Positions 1-11,740 of a stretch of 41,519 nucleotides of DNA are shown piece after piece. Both the position numbers and the translations under genes were made by a program. Below the pieces are notes generated by a model. It was not told the DNA's origin and ran no database searches. It worked only from the letters and a program-made list of their open reading frames with translations. Origin of the DNA: Clostridia bacterium (GTDB taxonomy: Bacteria; Bacillota; Clostridia; Oscillospirales; CAG-272); NCBI GenBank assembly GCA_017446155.1, contig JAFSRI010000023.1:1-41519 (forward strand). Reading direction: 5' to 3'. Numbering within the stretch: position 1 is the stretch's first letter; every line of letters begins with the position of its first letter.

Positions 1-278
1 ATGTTTTTAACATAGTCAGCGTGTCCGGGGCAGTCAACGTGTGCATAGTGACGGTTAGCTGTTTCATATTCTACGTGTCTGGTATTGATTGTGATACCAC
101 GAGCTTTTTCTTCGGGAGCGTTGTCGATCTGGTCGTAAGCGAGGAACTCGTTTTTACCGTTCTGAAGTGCGAGCACTTTCGTGATAGCAGCGGTAAGAGT
201 TGTTTTGCCGTGGTCAACGTGTCCGATAGTACCAATGTTTACGTGCGGTTTGGTTCGTTCAAAATGCGCCTTTGCCAT
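1..278 (-). CDS. tuf: Elongation factor Tu, N-terminal part (runs off left edge)
   Basis: Elongation factor Tu is the GTPase that delivers aminoacyl-tRNA to the ribosomal A site. Only the first 92 codons lie in the window; the frame is still open at base 1. The translation starts [20 protein letters not shown] and continues through the P-loop GHVDHGKT, the switch-I segment with ARGITI, and the DCPGHADY motif that contacts GTP, all intact. The ATG at 278 has a strong AAGGAGG ribosome-binding site at about 287-294. It lies 74 bases downstream of fusA and closes the classic str operon order rpsL-rpsG-fusA-tuf. No promoter is evident in the 74-base gap, so cotranscription with fusA is inferred. 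Confidence 0.97.
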   Translation of the reverse strand, partial: MAKAHFERTKPHVNIGTIGHVDHGKTTLTAAITKVLALQNGKNEFLAYDQIDNAPEEKARGITINTRHVEYETANRHYAHVDCPGHADYVKN

Positions 279-352
279 TTGTAAAATCCTCCTTAGATTT
301 GCGGACTCAGTCCGCTAATTGTTTTTTGTTTTGTGTTTGTTTGCGGAAAAGC

Positions 353-2431
353 TCACCTTGCGGAGCGCCTCTCCATTATCTCCTCAGCGACGCTCTTCGG
401 AACTTCTGCAAAATGGCTCGGTTCCATTGAATACTGTCCGCGTCCCTGCGTTCTCGAACGCAAGTCTGTGGCGTATCCGAACATCTGCGAAAGAGGTATA
501 TTTGCGTTTATCTGGGTAGCTCCGGGGAGCTGATCCATTGAAATGATCTGTCCGCGACGCGATACGACGTCGCCCATAACATCGCCCATATAATCATCGG
601 GGACGATAATCGCTACCTTCATGATCGGTTCGAGAAGTACCGGCGAAGCTTTTCTCATGGCGTTCTTGAAGGCCATTGAACCTGCAATTTTGAATGCCAT
701 TTCAGACGAGTCAACTTCGTGGTAAGAACCGCCTGTAAGGGTAACTTTAACGTCTACAACGTTATACCCTGCAAGAACGCCGGTTTGCATTGCACCTTGG
801 ATACCTGCGTCAACGGCAGGGATGAATTCCTTCGGCACTTCGCCTCCGACGACCTTGTTGATGAATTCGTAGCCTTTGCCCGGCTCATTGGGTTCAATGG
901 TGATCTTTACGTGACCGTATTGACCTTTACCGCCTGACTGACGGGCATACTTGCAATCTTCATCTTGCGCTGTCTTGATCGTTTCCTTATACGAAACCTG
1001 TGGTTTGCCGACGTTTGCCTCAACTTTGAATTCACGGAGGAGTCTGTCCACTATGATTTCAAGGTGAAGCTCGCCCATTCCGGCGATAAGCGTCTGCCCG
1101 GTTTCTTCGTCCGTATATGCTTTGAAAGTCGGGTCTTCTTCCGCCAGTTTTGCCAAAGCTATGTCCATCTTTTCCTGACCGGTCTTGGTCTTGGGTTCGA
1201 TGGCAACTCTGATAACGGGCTCCGGGAAGACCATTGATTCGAGTCTGATCGGGTGCTTTTCGTCGCAAAGGGTGTCACCTGTCGTTGTGTGCTTGGTGCC
1301 TACCACGGCGGCAATATCACCGGCATAGCACTTTTCGATGTCCTTACGTTCATTCGCGTGCATTTGCAGGATGCGCCCAAATCTTTCTCTTTCGCCTTTT
1401 TCGGCGTTGAGGGCTGTCTGCCCTGCCTCGATAGTTCCCGAATATACGCGGAAGAAGCAGAGCTTTCCAACGTACGGGTCGGTCATTATCTTAAACGCCA
1501 GCGCTGCGAACGGCGCTTCGTCAGAGGAAGGTCTTTCTTCTTCCTCGTCGGTTACGGTATTGATACCGCGAATGTGCGGTACGTCTGTGGGAGCGGGCAT
1601 ATAGTCGATGATAGCGTCAAGCAAGCGCTGAACGCCCTTGTTTTTGTAAGACGTTCCGCAGAGAACGGGAACGATCTTGTTCGCTATCGTCGCCTTGCGA
1701 AGGGCGGCTTTAAGCTCGTCCTTGGCTATTTCCTCTCCCTCGCAGTATTTCTCGAAAAGCGCCTCGTCTGTTTCCGCTACGCTTTCGAGCAATTGCCCGC
1801 GGTACTGCTCCGCGAGGTCCTTCATGTCGTCCGGTATGGGTTCAACGTCGATAACCTTGCCCATGTCGTCGCGGTAATAGACCGCCTCCATGTTCACAAG
1901 ATCAATGAGTCCCTTGAACGTATCCTCTTTACCTATCGGCAGTTGGATCGGCACCGGATTTGTTTTGAGTCGTTCGTGCATCATCGAAACAACGCGGTAA
2001 AAGTCTGCGCCGGTTATGTCCATTTTGTTGACGTAAGCCATGCGCGGAACGCCGTACTTGTCCGCCTGACGCCAAACTGTTTCCGACTGAGGCTCTACAC
2101 CGCCCTTGGCACAGAAAACCGTCACAGATCCGTCGAGGACTCTCAGTGAACGCTCCACCTCAACGGTGAAGTCCACGTGTCCGGGAGTGTCGATTATATT
2201 TATCCTGTTGCCTTTCCAAAAACAAGTAGTCGCGGCAGAGGTAATCGTGATACCTCTTTCCTGTTCCTGCTCCATCCAGTCCATGGTGGCGGCGCCGTCG
2301 TGCGTTTCGCCGATCTTGTGCGTCTTGCCGGTATAATAAAGAATTCGCTCTGTGGTAGTCGTTTTTCCGGCATCGATGTGAGCCATAATACCGATATTCC
2401 TTGTTTTTTCAAGCGGGTATTCTCTTGGCAT
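353..2431 (-). CDS. fusA: Elongation factor G
   Basis: EF-G is the GTPase that drives translocation of tRNA and mRNA through the ribosome and, with ribosome recycling factor, splits the post-termination ribosome. The 692-residue product has the family's normal length. It begins with the G domain (P-loop [19 protein letters not shown] near residues 17-35, the DTPGHVDF motif near 81-88, and NKMD near 136), followed by domain II and domains III-V ending in the conserved [12 protein letters not shown] region. The ATG at 2431 is preceded by AAGGAG, which fixes the start. It sits 42 bases after rpsG and 74 bases before tuf in the str operon. Nothing is missing or fused. It is a canonical EF-G and not a ribosomal protection protein such as TetM, since it retains normal domain IV. 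Confidence 0.98.
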   Translation of the reverse strand: MPREYPLEKTRNIGIMAHIDAGKTTTTERILYYTGKTHKIGETHDGAATMDWMEQEQERGITITSAATTCFWKGNRINIIDTPGHVDFTVEVERSLRVLDGSVTVFCAKGGVEPQSETVWRQADKYGVPRMAYVNKMDITGADFYRVVSMMHERLKTNPVPIQLPIGKEDTFKGLIDLVNMEAVYYRDDMGKVIDVEPIPDDMKDLAEQYRGQLLESVAETDEALFEKYCEGEEIAKDELKAALRKATIANKIVPVLCGTSYKNKGVQRLLDAIIDYMPAPTDVPHIRGINTVTDEEEERPSSDEAPFAALAFKIMTDPYVGKLCFFRVYSGTIEAGQTALNAEKGERERFGRILQMHANERKDIEKCYAGDIAAVVGTKHTTTGDTLCDEKHPIRLESMVFPEPVIRVAIEPKTKTGQEKMDIALAKLAEEDPTFKAYTDEETGQTLIAGMGELHLEIIVDRLLREFKVEANVGKPQVSYKETIKTAQDEDCKYARQSGGKGQYGHVKITIEPNEPGKGYEFINKVVGGEVPKEFIPAVDAGIQGAMQTGVLAGYNVVDVKVTLTGGSYHEVDSSEMAFKIAGSMAFKNAMRKASPVLLEPIMKVAIIVPDDYMGDVMGDVVSRRGQIISMDQLPGATQINANIPLSQMFGYATDLRSRTQGRGQYSMEPSHFAEVPKSVAEEIMERRSAR

Positions 2432-2473
2432 AAAATTTGCTCCTTAGTTTTGGATAATTCCGATTTTTCGGAA

Positions 2474-2944
2474 TCAATATCTGTAATGTGCGAATGCCTT
2501 GTTGGCTTCTGCCATTCTGTGCATTTCGTCTTTTTTCTTGACTGCGCCGCCTGCATTGGCGATAGCGTCTGTTATTTCTCCTGCGAGTCTTTCAGCCATG
2601 GTGCGTTCGCTGCGCTTTCTAGCGAAACCAACGAGCCATCTGAGACCCAGAGTCTGTCTTCTTTCGGGGCGAACCTCCATAGGAACCTGATAAGTCGAAC
2701 CGCCGACTCTTCTTGCTTTCGTTTCGAGCAAGGGCATGATGTTGTTCATAGCTTCCTCGAATGCTTCAAGCGGGTTCTTTCCGGTTTTGGTCTCAACCGT
2801 TGCGAATGCGTCGTAAACGATCTTCTGAGCCACACCCTTTTTGCCGTCTTCCATAACGTTGTTTATGAGTTTTGTAACAACCTTTGAGTTATAGAGCGGA
2901 TCCGGCAAGACATCTCTTTTGGATATCTGACCTCTTCTTGGCAC
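2474..2944 (-). CDS. rpsG: 30S ribosomal protein S7
   Basis: S7 nucleates folding of the 16S rRNA 3' major (head) domain and lines the E site. The 156-residue product has the standard length and family signatures: an N-terminal PRRG stretch, a central [20 protein letters not shown] region and a basic C-terminus ending AHYRY. The start is GTG at 2944, preceded by a strong GAAGGAGGG site about eight bases upstream; no ATG start fits. It is second in the str operon, 193 bases after rpsL and 42 bases before fusA. S7 is the translational repressor of the str operon in E. coli; whether the 193-base rpsL-rpsG spacer holds an S7 target here cannot be judged by eye. Confidence 0.97.
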   Translation of the reverse strand: MPRRGQISKRDVLPDPLYNSKVVTKLINNVMEDGKKGVAQKIVYDAFATVETKTGKNPLEAFEEAMNNIMPLLETKARRVGGSTYQVPMEVRPERRQTLGLRWLVGFARKRSERTMAERLAGEITDAIANAGGAVKKKDEMHRMAEANKAFAHYRY

Positions 2945-3137
2945 TTAAATTCCCTCCTTCATTATAATTAGATGATATCATAGGTACTCGAAAGTTTTTC
3001 CTCCCGCTGTGCTTTGTCAATTGAAAAGATGCTCTGCCGTCCGCCCGTGTCGATTGACGCGGGTAATATAAACATTTTATCTATCAAAAGCAAAAGCGCT
3101 TGCGATTAGATTTGATACCTTGTTTGCCTTGCGGCAA

Positions 3138-3560
3138 TTATTTTGCGGCCTTCTTGCCGCGCTTAGCTCCGTAAAGGGATCTGCCCTGCTTACGGTTAGC
3201 AACACCCTGAGCGTCGAGCGTACCACGAATGATGTGATAACGAACGCCGGGGAGGTCTCTTACTCTACCGCCGCGGATAAGTACAACGGAGTGTTCCTGC
3301 AAGTTGTGGCCTATACCGGGGATATAGCAAGTGGCTTCAAGACCGTTGGTAAGTCTTACTCTGGCAATTTTACGAAGAGCCGAGTTAGGCTTTTTCGGGG
3401 TCTGAGTCGTAACCTTTGTGCAGACGCCTCTCTTCTGAGGAGAGCTGAGATCGGTCGTTGATTTTTTGATCGAGTTGAAGCCCTTTTGAAGTACAGGAGC
3501 CTTTGACTTGTACACACGTTTTGAACGTCCGTTGCGAACAAGCTGGTTAAAGGTTGGCAT
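3138..3560 (-). CDS. rpsL: 30S ribosomal protein S12
   Basis: S12 sits at the decoding centre and controls fidelity. The start is the ATG at 3560 ([10 protein letters not shown]), preceded by AAAGGAGG at about 3568-3575; an upstream in-frame ATG at 3578 lies on the far side of that site and is not used. The product is 140 residues, with the insertion near residues 27-40 that lengthens S12 in many Clostridia relative to the 124-residue E. coli protein. The TPKKPNS loop is intact. At the second streptomycin-determining site the usual GGRVKDLPG reads GGRVRDLPG, an arginine at residue 101, equivalent to K88R (see findings). It leads the str operon, with its own promoter at 3697-3725. Confidence 0.98.
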   Translation of the reverse strand: MPTFNQLVRNGRSKRVYKSKAPVLQKGFNSIKKSTTDLSSPQKRGVCTKVTTQTPKKPNSALRKIARVRLTNGLEATCYIPGIGHNLQEHSVVLIRGGRVRDLPGVRYHIIRGTLDAQGVANRKQGRSLYGAKRGKKAAK

Positions 3561-3696
3561 ATCGCGTCCTCCTTTCACTGATAATAAATAAGATGTTTAT
3601 ATATCTTTTCTGCGGGGCGGTTCCCGCAAAAGTGATACCGAGATATTATTGACAAATTTGCATAATATTATTTATACACACAAATCCGTATTTTAT

Positions 3697-3725
3697 ATAA
3701 TATCATTTTGTTTGCGAAAAGTCAA
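3697..3725 (-). promoter_or_regulatory. Promoter of the str operon (rpsL)
   Basis: On the minus strand TTGACT (3720-3725) and TATTAT (3697-3702) are separated by exactly 17 bases. It lies about 137 bases upstream of the rpsL start and gives the str operon its own sigma-A-type promoter, independent of rpoBC. The AT-rich leader between 3561 and 3696 contains no obvious reading frame. Confidence 0.75.
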
Positions 3726-3823
3726 CTGAAAAATGAGAAAAAATATCTATATTTGCAAAGTTTTTTTCGTGTTTTTCACCAAAACGAGCCTTATTTCCCG
3801 TTTTCCATACTAAAAATCCATGC

Positions 3824-4033
3824 TCATACAGAAAAAAAGCCCGTTCTCTTTTCGCATTGTTCTAAAATGTCGGCTCTTGCGACGATGCAGTCGCATGTCA
3901 CCCAAAAAAACGCCGCCTTCGTGCTGACAATCGTTGCTTCATTAACGAAATTTGCCGTTAAATAATCAGTTTGTCGCTTCAAAGCGGCTTTGCCGTACCC
4001 GTCGGCTATGCGCGAATACTTGACAATAAACAA
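3824..4033 (-). other. Protein-like open frame of uncertain status in the rpoC-rpsL gap
   Basis: The roughly 530-base gap between rpoC and rpsL holds a 69-codon open frame on the minus strand, starting with TTG at 4033. It has amino-acid composition more like a real protein than the surrounding AT-rich DNA, including a stretch LTANFVNEATIVSTKAAFFW. It lacks a convincing ribosome-binding site and no family is recognised. It follows the rpoC terminator directly and ends about 100 bases before the rpsL promoter. It could be a decayed gene, an interspersed repeat, or the accidental translation of a structured RNA. It is listed so that the gap is described; it is not claimed as a gene. Confidence 0.25.
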
Positions 4034-4055
4034 TTTTCGTCACGTTCCGACGCCG

Positions 4056-4095
4056 TTAAAAACCCGTGAAAGGGCGGGAATCATCCCGCCCTTTC
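4056..4095 (-). terminator. Intrinsic terminator after rpoC
   Basis: A GC-rich hairpin (GAAAGGGCGGGA paired with TCCCGCCCTTTC, 4068-4095) is followed on the minus strand by ACGGGTTTTTAA. It begins about 15 bases after the rpoC stop codon and separates the rpoBC and str transcription units. Confidence 0.85.
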
Positions 4096-4110
4096 GGATA
4101 TTGAGTTTTT

Positions 4111-7100
4111 TCAGCTTGCCTGTTCGTCGGTGTTCTCCTCGTGGTCGGAACTGAGATCGCTTGCGCGCGCAACTTCAACGTCGCGATAGCATTCAAGTCC
4201 CGTGCCGGCGGGGATGAGCTTACCGATAAGCACGTTTTCTTTAAGACCGATGAGATTATCGACCTTGCCTTTGATGGCGGCGTCGGTCAATACTTTTGTC
4301 GTCTCTTGGAAGGAAGCGGCAGAAAGGAACGAATCCGTTTGGAGAGCTGCCTTTGTGATACCGAGAAGAACGGGTGTGCAGGTAGCCTCGCGGAGTGCAA
4401 GTTCGCCCGCCGCCGTGCGTTCGCGGATCTTTTCGTTTTCTGCGTCAAATTCGGCAATGCCGACCATGCTGCCGGAAAGAAGCGGCGTATCTCCGCCGTC
4501 CTCAACTCTGACTTTGCGCGTCATCTGACGAGCGATAACTTCGATGTGCTTGTCGTTGATCTTAATATCCTGGCTGCGGTAAGTTCTCTGAACTTCGCGA
4601 ATGATATAGTCATATACAGCGTCAAGTCCGTTTACACGCGTGATGTCCGCAAGACTGAGGTTGCCCTCGGTAAGCGAATCTCCGCGCGCGATATATGCGC
4701 CCTCTTCAACAAGGATCCTTGTTCCGTAAGGAACGGGATATACGAACTCTTCTCCTTCGGCTGTCGTTACGATAACGTTCTTTGCGCGTTTTGCGTCCGC
4801 AAATCTTACCGTGCCGCTGACCTCGGAGATGACAGCCGTTTTCTTCGGGCGACGAGCCTCGAAGAGCTCCTCGACTCTCGGAAGACCCTGTGTGATGTCC
4901 GCGCCTGCGATACCGCCCGTATGGAACGTACGCATCGTAAGCTGTGTGCCGGGTTCACCGATTGATTGAGCCGCGATAATACCGACAGCTTCACCAACGT
5001 TTACTTCCTTGCCGTTCGCCATGTCGGAACCGTAGCAATGAGCGCAAACGCCGTGTTTCGATTTACATTTGAGTATAGAACGAACGTATACTTTCTTGAC
5101 GCCTGACGCAAGAATTTTGCTCGCGAGGTTTGGCGTTACGAAATCGCCGTTGTGCGCAACAATTTCTCCCGTTGTGGGATTTACGACGTCATCCAGCAAA
5201 AATCTGCCGGGGAGACGATCCGCAAGTTCTTCTATAAGTTCGTTTCCGTCCTTGACGTCGGAAATCCAAATGCCGTCTTTCGTTCCGCAATCTTCTTCTC
5301 TTACGATGACATCCTGCGAAACGTCAACAAGTCTTCTTGTAAGATAACCCGAGTCGGCTGTTTTAAGAGCCGTATCGGAAAGCGTCTTACGCGAGCCGCG
5401 GGCACCGATGAAGTATTCGAGAACGTTCATTCCTTCACGGAAGTTCGATCTTATCGGAATTTCCATCGTTTTACCGGTTGCCGATGAGAGAAGTCCGCGC
5501 ATACCTGCCAGCTGTTTCATCTGAGCAATGGAACCGCGGGCGCCGGAATCCGCCATCATCTTTATCGGGTTATATCTCGACCAGCACCCCGAAAGAGCGT
5601 TTGTCACCTGGTTTGTGGCGTCCGTCCAAACGGATACTACGCTGTTATAGCGTTCCTCGTCGGAGAGAAGACCGCGGCGGAAATCGCGCGTTATCTTTTC
5701 AACGTCGTGACCTGCCTGTTCGATTATCGCTTTCTTCTCTTCGGGCACCGTCATGTCGCTGACGGAAATGGAAATAGATGATTTTGTCGAATATTTAAAT
5801 CCGTTTGCCTTTATGGCGTCGAGAACTTCGGCTGTTACCGCCGGGCCGTGGATCTTTATCGTTCTGTCGATGATCTGTCCGAGATGTTTCTTTGCCGTCG
5901 GGAAGTCGATTTCAAGGTCGAGCAGATGCTCGGGTGTTCTTTCAACAAATCCGAGGTCCTGCGGTATCGGTTGGTTGAAAATGAGTCTGCCGAGAGTGGC
6001 GTTTATAATGCCTGTATGCATCACGCCGTCTATCTCTCTCGAAACTCTGACCTTGATCGGAGCATGAAGTCCGAGCAGGCCGTTTGCATAAGCCATCATT
6101 GCCTCGTCGAAAACGCGGAATATGCTGCCTTCGCCGGGTTCGCCCGCTTTGTCGATTGTAAGATAGTAAGAACCGAGCACCATATCCTGAGAAGGAACGG
6201 TAACGGCTTTACCGTCGGCGGGTTTTAAGAAGTTGTTGGCTGAAAGCATAAGGAATCTCGCCTCTGCCTGCGCTTCGCTGGAAAGCGGAACGTGAACCGG
6301 CATCTGGTCGCCGTCGAAGTCGGCGTTGAACGCCGTACAAACGAGCGGGTGGAGCTTGATCGCTCTGCCTTCGACGAGAATCGGCTCGAACGCCTGAATG
6401 GAAAGGCGGTGAAGTGTAGGCGCACGGTTGAGGAGCACGGGGTGATCCTTAATAACGTTTTCAAGCGCGTCCCAAACTTCGGGGCTTACTCTTTCCACTT
6501 TCTTCTTTGCGTCTTTGATGTTCGACGCGTTCTGCGTTTCCACCAAACGCTTCATAACAAACGGCTTGAAAAGTTCAAGCGCCATTTCCTTCGGAAGTCC
6601 GCACTGATAAATTTTAAGCGACGGACCTACGACGATAACGGAACGGCCAGAATAGTCAACACGTTTGCCGAGAAGGTTCTGACGGAATCTTCCCTGCTTA
6701 CCGCGGAGCATTTCGGAAAGAGATTTCAGCGGTCTTGAACTCGAACCGCCCGTAACGGGTTTGCCGTGTCTGCCGTTGTCGATGAGGGCGTCTACGGCTT
6801 CCTGCAACATTCTCTTCTCGTTCTTTATGATTATTTCGGGAGCGTAAAGCTCTTTGAGTTTTTTAAGTCTGTTATTTCTGTTTATTACGCGACGGTACAG
6901 GTCGTTAAGATCGGACGTCGCATATCTGCCGCCGTCAAGCGGTACCATAGGTCTTATCTCCGGCGGGAGCACGGGGATAACGTCAAGTATCATCCATTCG
7001 GGTCTGTTTCCGGAGCGACGGAACGACTCGACAACTTCAAGACGTTTTATAATCTTGACTTTCTTCTGACCGGAAGATCTGTCAAGTTCGTCTTTAAGCT

Positions 7101-7665
7101 CGTTTGCAAGCTGCTCTATGTCTATCTCCTGCAAAAGCTCTTTTATTGCTTCCGCGCCCATGCCGGCTCTGAAATCGTCCTCATATTTTTCATAATAATC
7201 GCGGTACTCTCTCTCGGTAAGCACCTGCTTCTTTTCAAGAGGCGTTGTACCGGGATCGAGAACGATATACGCGCCGAAATAGAGCACTTTTTCCAGAACT
7301 CTGGGCGAGATGTCGAGCAACGTTCCCATGCGGGAAGGAATAGCGCGGAAATACCAGATGTGGGAAACGGGAGCGGCAAGCTCGATATGTCCCATTCTTT
7401 CACGGCGGACTTTTTTGGTTGTCACCTCAACGCCGCATTTTTCGCAAACTTTTCCCTTATAGCGAACTCTTTTATATTTTCCGCAAAGGCATTCCCAATC
7501 CTTTGTCGGTCCGAATATCTTCTCGCAGAAAAGACCGTCCTTTTCCGCGCGAAGCGTACGGTAGTTGATAGTTTCCGGCTTTGTTACTTCGCCGTGCGAC
7601 CAGCTTCTTATCATTTCGGGAGAAGCAAGACCTATCTTGATTGAATCAAAAACATTTTTGCTCAT
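4111..7665 (-). CDS. rpoC: DNA-directed RNA polymerase subunit beta'
   Basis: The beta' subunit forms the RNA polymerase active site with beta. The 1184-residue product is full length for a Clostridia-type protein. Visible landmarks in order are the N-terminal zinc finger ([20 protein letters not shown], near residues 59-78), the catalytic magnesium loop NADFDGDQM, the bridge-helix/trigger-loop region containing GARGS and [10 protein letters not shown], and a second zinc-binding cluster ([13 protein letters not shown]). The start ATG at 7665 has a TAAGGAGGG site whose TAA is also the rpoB stop codon, only 14 bases away, so the two genes are translationally close-coupled. A strong terminator follows. 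No large lineage-specific insertion is apparent. Confidence 0.98.
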   Translation of the reverse strand: MSKNVFDSIKIGLASPEMIRSWSHGEVTKPETINYRTLRAEKDGLFCEKIFGPTKDWECLCGKYKRVRYKGKVCEKCGVEVTTKKVRRERMGHIELAAPVSHIWYFRAIPSRMGTLLDISPRVLEKVLYFGAYIVLDPGTTPLEKKQVLTEREYRDYYEKYEDDFRAGMGAEAIKELLQEIDIEQLANELKDELDRSSGQKKVKIIKRLEVVESFRRSGNRPEWMILDVIPVLPPEIRPMVPLDGGRYATSDLNDLYRRVINRNNRLKKLKELYAPEIIIKNEKRMLQEAVDALIDNGRHGKPVTGGSSSRPLKSLSEMLRGKQGRFRQNLLGKRVDYSGRSVIVVGPSLKIYQCGLPKEMALELFKPFVMKRLVETQNASNIKDAKKKVERVSPEVWDALENVIKDHPVLLNRAPTLHRLSIQAFEPILVEGRAIKLHPLVCTAFNADFDGDQMPVHVPLSSEAQAEARFLMLSANNFLKPADGKAVTVPSQDMVLGSYYLTIDKAGEPGEGSIFRVFDEAMMAYANGLLGLHAPIKVRVSREIDGVMHTGIINATLGRLIFNQPIPQDLGFVERTPEHLLDLEIDFPTAKKHLGQIIDRTIKIHGPAVTAEVLDAIKANGFKYSTKSSISISVSDMTVPEEKKAIIEQAGHDVEKITRDFRRGLLSDEERYNSVVSVWTDATNQVTNALSGCWSRYNPIKMMADSGARGSIAQMKQLAGMRGLLSSATGKTMEIPIRSNFREGMNVLEYFIGARGSRKTLSDTALKTADSGYLTRRLVDVSQDVIVREEDCGTKDGIWISDVKDGNELIEELADRLPGRFLLDDVVNPTTGEIVAHNGDFVTPNLASKILASGVKKVYVRSILKCKSKHGVCAHCYGSDMANGKEVNVGEAVGIIAAQSIGEPGTQLTMRTFHTGGIAGADITQGLPRVEELFEARRPKKTAVISEVSGTVRFADAKRAKNVIVTTAEGEEFVYPVPYGTRILVEEGAYIARGDSLTEGNLSLADITRVNGLDAVYDYIIREVQRTYRSQDIKINDKHIEVIARQMTRKVRVEDGGDTPLLSGSMVGIAEFDAENEKIRERTAAGELALREATCTPVLLGITKAALQTDSFLSAASFQETTKVLTDAAIKGKVDNLIGLKENVLIGKLIPAGTGLECYRDVEVARASDLSSDHEENTDEQAS

Positions 7666-7679
7666 TTAATTCTCCCTCC

Positions 7680-10600
7680 TTATTCTTCGTCGGTGAAATC
7701 GTCGTCGATCTCATCGCCGTATTCTTCGTCGAAGCCGAAATCATCGTCGTCTTCGCCGTCTTCACTTTCAATAAGCATATCGTCCGCGTCGTCGTCGGTC
7801 ATAACGGAAGGACCGATGTCGTCGTCGGAAACGTATGCGGGCGACATTGCGTCGTCGTCCTCGTCAAGCTGCGAAAGCTCGATCTCGTTTCCGTTATCAT
7901 CGAGAACCTTGATGTCAAGACAGAGCGACTGCAATTCTTTGACGAGAACCTTAAACGATTCCGGAACGCCGGGCGTCGGGATGTTCTGACCTTTTACGAT
8001 TGCCTCGAAAGTCTTTACACGTCCGGTGACGTCGTCGGATTTTACCGTCAATATTTCTTGCAGCGTGTATGCCGCGCCGTATGCTTCAAGTGCCCAAACT
8101 TCCATTTCGCCGAAACGCTGACCGCCGAACTGAGCTTTGCCTCCGAGAGGCTGCTGAGTAACGAGCGAATAAGGTCCTGTGCTTCTCGCGTGGATCTTAT
8201 CGTCTACGAGGTGATGGAGTTTGAGGTAGTACATTATTCCTACCGTTACGGGGTTGTCAAACTGTTCGCCCGTTCTTCCGTCGTAAAGGATGCGCTTTCC
8301 GTCCGGGCGGAGTCCCGCCTCTTTAAGTGCTTCCGTAATGTCGGCCTCTTTTGCACCGTCGAACGCCGGCGTCATAACTTTTACGCCGAGAGTCTTCGCC
8401 GCGATTCCGAGGTGAACTTCAAGCACCTGACCGATGTTCATTCGGGAAGGAACGCCCATCGGGTTGAGCACGATGTCAAGCGGCGTGCCGTCCGCAAGAT
8501 AAGGCATATCTTCCGGTGGAAGTATGCGCGATACGACGCCCTTGTTCCCGTGACGTCCCGCCATCTTGTCGCCCACGGAGATCTTTCTCTTCTGAGCAAC
8601 GTAAACTCTTACCGTTTTGTTTACTCCGGGCGAAAGCTCGTCGGAGTTTTCTCTTGAAAATACTCTTACGTCAACTACGATGCCCGATTCGCCGTGGCGC
8701 AGACGGAGCGACGTGTCGCGCACTTCTCTCGCCTTTTCGCCGAATATCGCGCGAAGCAGCCTTTCCTCTGCAGTAAGTTCCGTTTCGCCCTTGGGCGTAA
8801 CCTTACCGACAAGAATATCTCCCGCGCGGACCTCCGTCCCGTTGCGGATGATACCGTCCTGGTCGAGGTCTTTGAGCGCGTCCTCGCCGCAGTTGGGTAT
8901 TTCTCTCGTAATTTCTTCCGGACCGAGTTTCGTATCTCTTGCTTCGATTGTGTATTCTTCGACGTGAATCGACGTGTACATATCGTCTCGTACAAGACGT
9001 TCGTTGAGAAGGACTGCGTCCTCGTAGTTATAACCTTCCCACGTCATAAAGCCGATGAGCGCGTTCTTTCCGAGCGCGATCTCGCCGTTTGCGGTTGCGG
9101 GGCCGTCGGCAATAACGTCGCCTTTTTCAACCTTTTCGCCGAAACTTACTATCGGGCGCTGGTTTATGCATGTTCCCTGGTTGGAACGTTTGAATTTGAG
9201 CAGTTCGTACGTGTCGCGCATGCCGTTGTTTCTTACAACAACCACTTTATCCGCGCTTACGTATTCTACCGTGCCGGCTTCTTTTGCGAGAACGCAAACG
9301 CCGGAGTCGATAGCCGCCTTGTGCTCCATACCCGTGCCTACGATAGGCGATTCGGTGGTAAGAAGCGGTACAGCCTGCTTCTGCATGTTCGAGCCCATCA
9401 GCGCACGGGCGTTGTCGTCGTTTTCGAGGAACGGAATAAATCCGGTCGCTACGGAAATTACCATTTTCGGCGAAACGTCGATGTAATCCGGCTTGCTCGC
9501 GTCAACTTCAACGATTTCCTGCTTGTCTCTTGCGGTTACCTTTTTATTTACAAATCTTCCTTCGCTGTCGAGCGGCTCGTTTGCCTGTGCAACGATGTAA
9601 TCGTCCTCGACGTCGGCCGTCATATATTCAACTATGTCCGTAACCTTGCCCGTCGCCTTGTCTATCTTGCGATAGGGCGCCTCTATAAAGCCGTAATCGT
9701 TTATCTTTGCATACGTTGCAAGATAAGATATAAGTCCTATGTTCGGACCTTCCGGCGTTTCGATTGGGCATATACGGCCGTAATGCGTATAGTGAACGTC
9801 GCGCACTTCAAACGACGCGCGATCTCTTGAAAGACCGCCCGGACCAAGTGCGGAAAGACGGCGCTTATGCGTCAGCTCTGCCAACGGGTTGTTTTGATCC
9901 ATGAACTGAGAAAGCGGCGATGAGCCGAAGAATTCACGAATAGCGCCGACGACAGGACGGCTGTTGATGAGCGACTGAGGCGTAAGGGCCTCCGCGTCCT
10001 GAATGTTCATTCTTTCCTTGATGTTCTTGTCCATCTTGGAAAAACCGATTCTTATTTGATTTTGAATAAGCTCGCCCACGGCTCTGATACGACGGTTGCC
10101 GAGGTGGTCGATGTCGTCGGTGGTACCGATGCCGTGCGAAAGGCAGAGCAAATAGTTGATGGAAGCAAAAATATCTTCTTTTGTGATATGGTGGGGAGAA
10201 AGCTCTCCGGCGCGCGTCTTAGCGGCTTCAATCACAAGATCTCTGAAGTCGTCGGGGTCGCCGTCCGCCTGCGCCTGAAGATCAAGCATGAGCGCGAGGC
10301 TTACCTTTTCATTTATGCCGTATTCTTTAAGGCTGATGCCGAACACTTTCTCGGGGTCGATCATGCCGTTGGTAAACACTTTGCATTCGCCGTCTTCACC
10401 TATTCTGACGTAAACCTCTGTCACGCCCGCGTCCTCGATCGAAACAGCTTCTTCGCGGTTAAGAGTCTTGCCCGCCTCGAACATTATCTCGCCCGTGATG
10501 GGGTTGATAACCGGACGGGTTATGGTGTGTCCGGCAATTCTTCTGCCGAGGGCGACCTTCTTGTCGAATTTATATCTGCCGACAGCGGCAAGGTCGTATC

Positions 10601-11426
10601 TCTTCGGGTCGAAGAATGTGTTTGTCAGCTGTATCTGGGCGCTCTCTACAAGTGCGGGTTCGCCCGGACGGAGCTTTCTGTAAATCTCTTTAAGTGACTC
10701 TTCATACGCCGTCGTGCCGTTCTTGTCGGCCTCTTCCTGCATCTTGTCTTTCGCTATCGTAACGGCAAGTTTCGGCTCGTCGCCGAAAAGCGTCTTTATC
10801 GACGCCTCGTTCGAGGTGGACTCGTCGAGCGCGCGGATAAGGAGCGTAACGGGTATCTTGTGGTTTTTGTCTATTCTCACCCAAAAGACGTCGTTGGCGT
10901 CGGTTTCATATTCGAGCCACGCGCCGCGGTAAGGGATGACCTGTGCTGTCAAAATCTGCTTTCCGGCTTTGTCGATCGCGGAATCGTAGTACATACCGGG
11001 GGAACGGACGAGCTGTGAAACGACAACTCTTTCCGCGCCGTTGATCACGAACGTTCCGCTCTCCGTCATAAGCGGTATCTCGCCCATAAACACATCCTGC
11101 TGTTTTACCTCGCCCGTCGCCTTGTTTGTCAGGCGAACAGTGACGCGGAAAGGTGCGGCGTAGTTTACGTCGCGCTCTTTGCATTCCTCAACGGGATACT
11201 TCGTGTTCGGGTCGATCGAATATCCGACAAATTCAATGACGAGGTTGCCGGAATAGTCCACTATCGGAGAAACGTCCTGCAACACTTCCGAAAGTCCCTT
11301 GTCAAGAAGCCATTTATACGACTTTTTCTGGATTTCGAGAAGATCGGGCATATCAAGCACTTCGTCGATCTTGGCGAAGCTCTGCCTTACAACGTTTTTA
11401 CCGAGCTGTTGGGGTTTGGTTCTCAA
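7680..11426 (-). CDS. rpoB: DNA-directed RNA polymerase subunit beta
   Basis: The beta subunit of core RNA polymerase, 1248 residues. The rifampicin-binding region is intact and wild-type in form ([20 protein letters not shown]), with the key Asp, His and Ser residues present, so no rifampicin resistance is predicted. The C-terminus ends in a roughly 60-residue, very acidic Asp/Glu tail, a longer tail than in E. coli beta. The start is TTG at 11426 ([11 protein letters not shown]) with GGAGTGAT about seven bases upstream; no ATG fits. It is the first gene of the rpoBC operon, driven by a promoter at 11588-11616. Unusually, rplJ and rplL do not precede it; alaS lies divergently upstream. Confidence 0.98.
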   Translation of the reverse strand: MRTKPQQLGKNVVRQSFAKIDEVLDMPDLLEIQKKSYKWLLDKGLSEVLQDVSPIVDYSGNLVIEFVGYSIDPNTKYPVEECKERDVNYAAPFRVTVRLTNKATGEVKQQDVFMGEIPLMTESGTFVINGAERVVVSQLVRSPGMYYDSAIDKAGKQILTAQVIPYRGAWLEYETDANDVFWVRIDKNHKIPVTLLIRALDESTSNEASIKTLFGDEPKLAVTIAKDKMQEEADKNGTTAYEESLKEIYRKLRPGEPALVESAQIQLTNTFFDPKRYDLAAVGRYKFDKKVALGRRIAGHTITRPVINPITGEIMFEAGKTLNREEAVSIEDAGVTEVYVRIGEDGECKVFTNGMIDPEKVFGISLKEYGINEKVSLALMLDLQAQADGDPDDFRDLVIEAAKTRAGELSPHHITKEDIFASINYLLCLSHGIGTTDDIDHLGNRRIRAVGELIQNQIRIGFSKMDKNIKERMNIQDAEALTPQSLINSRPVVGAIREFFGSSPLSQFMDQNNPLAELTHKRRLSALGPGGLSRDRASFEVRDVHYTHYGRICPIETPEGPNIGLISYLATYAKINDYGFIEAPYRKIDKATGKVTDIVEYMTADVEDDYIVAQANEPLDSEGRFVNKKVTARDKQEIVEVDASKPDYIDVSPKMVISVATGFIPFLENDDNARALMGSNMQKQAVPLLTTESPIVGTGMEHKAAIDSGVCVLAKEAGTVEYVSADKVVVVRNNGMRDTYELLKFKRSNQGTCINQRPIVSFGEKVEKGDVIADGPATANGEIALGKNALIGFMTWEGYNYEDAVLLNERLVRDDMYTSIHVEEYTIEARDTKLGPEEITREIPNCGEDALKDLDQDGIIRNGTEVRAGDILVGKVTPKGETELTAEERLLRAIFGEKAREVRDTSLRLRHGESGIVVDVRVFSRENSDELSPGVNKTVRVYVAQKRKISVGDKMAGRHGNKGVVSRILPPEDMPYLADGTPLDIVLNPMGVPSRMNIGQVLEVHLGIAAKTLGVKVMTPAFDGAKEADITEALKEAGLRPDGKRILYDGRTGEQFDNPVTVGIMYYLKLHHLVDDKIHARSTGPYSLVTQQPLGGKAQFGGQRFGEMEVWALEAYGAAYTLQEILTVKSDDVTGRVKTFEAIVKGQNIPTPGVPESFKVLVKELQSLCLDIKVLDDNGNEIELSQLDEDDDAMSPAYVSDDDIGPSVMTDDDADDMLIESEDGEDDDDFGFDEEYGDEIDDDFTDEE

Positions 11427-11587
11427 TTACGATCACTCCATTCAATTTGTGTGCAGACGCCTCTCTGCCATAGGCAAAGCCCTTTTTACGTCCGCCTTTT
11501 TATTGCTTATGCTCCGAATACAAGCCCTTTTCCGACAGTTTTTTTGCCCGAAAAGGCGCTACTACGAGCATTGTAATGCAATTTACA

Positions 11588-11616
11588 AATATATCATAGG
11601 TCAAGCGATTTGTCAA
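11588..11616 (-). promoter_or_regulatory. Promoter of rpoBC
   Basis: On the minus strand TTGACA (11611-11616), a 17-base spacer and TATATT (11588-11593) match a sigma-A promoter. The leader of about 160 bases before the rpoB start has short imperfect hairpins but no run of U typical of an attenuator. The 314-base rpoB-alaS gap holds this promoter, the alaS promoter and nothing else I can support. Confidence 0.75.
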
Positions 11617-11645
11617 GGGGAATTATTACATTTTTTGAAATAATG

Positions 11646-11674
11646 TTGACTTTTTTTATGAATAATCATATAAT
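11646..11674 (+). promoter_or_regulatory. Promoter of alaS
   Basis: TTGACT (11646-11651), a 17-base spacer and a perfect TATAAT (11669-11674) lie 67 bases before the alaS start. It is divergent from the rpoB promoter, with 29 bases between the two -35 hexamers. The short leader leaves no room for a T-box. Confidence 0.8.
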
Positions 11675-11740
11675 ATATGTGAATTGCCGTATATACGGCG
11701 AAATACCAAAAACTAAACATTCGGAAAGAAGAAAATCAGT

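Noticed and set aside
3561..3578. Upstream ATG for rpsL
   Set aside because: It lies on the far side of the AAAGGAGG site; S12 proteins begin MPTFNQL.
8694..9830. Long open frame antisense to rpoB, and others antisense to fusA, rpoC and pcrA
   Set aside because: They lie opposite well-conserved core genes, lack ribosome-binding sites and resemble no family; they follow from the codon bias of the real genes.
7680..11426. Rifampicin-resistance allele in rpoB
   Set aside because: The resistance-determining region keeps the usual Asp, His and Ser residues.
11675..11740. T-box leader before alaS
   Set aside because: Only about 60 bases separate promoter and start; no T-box consensus is present.
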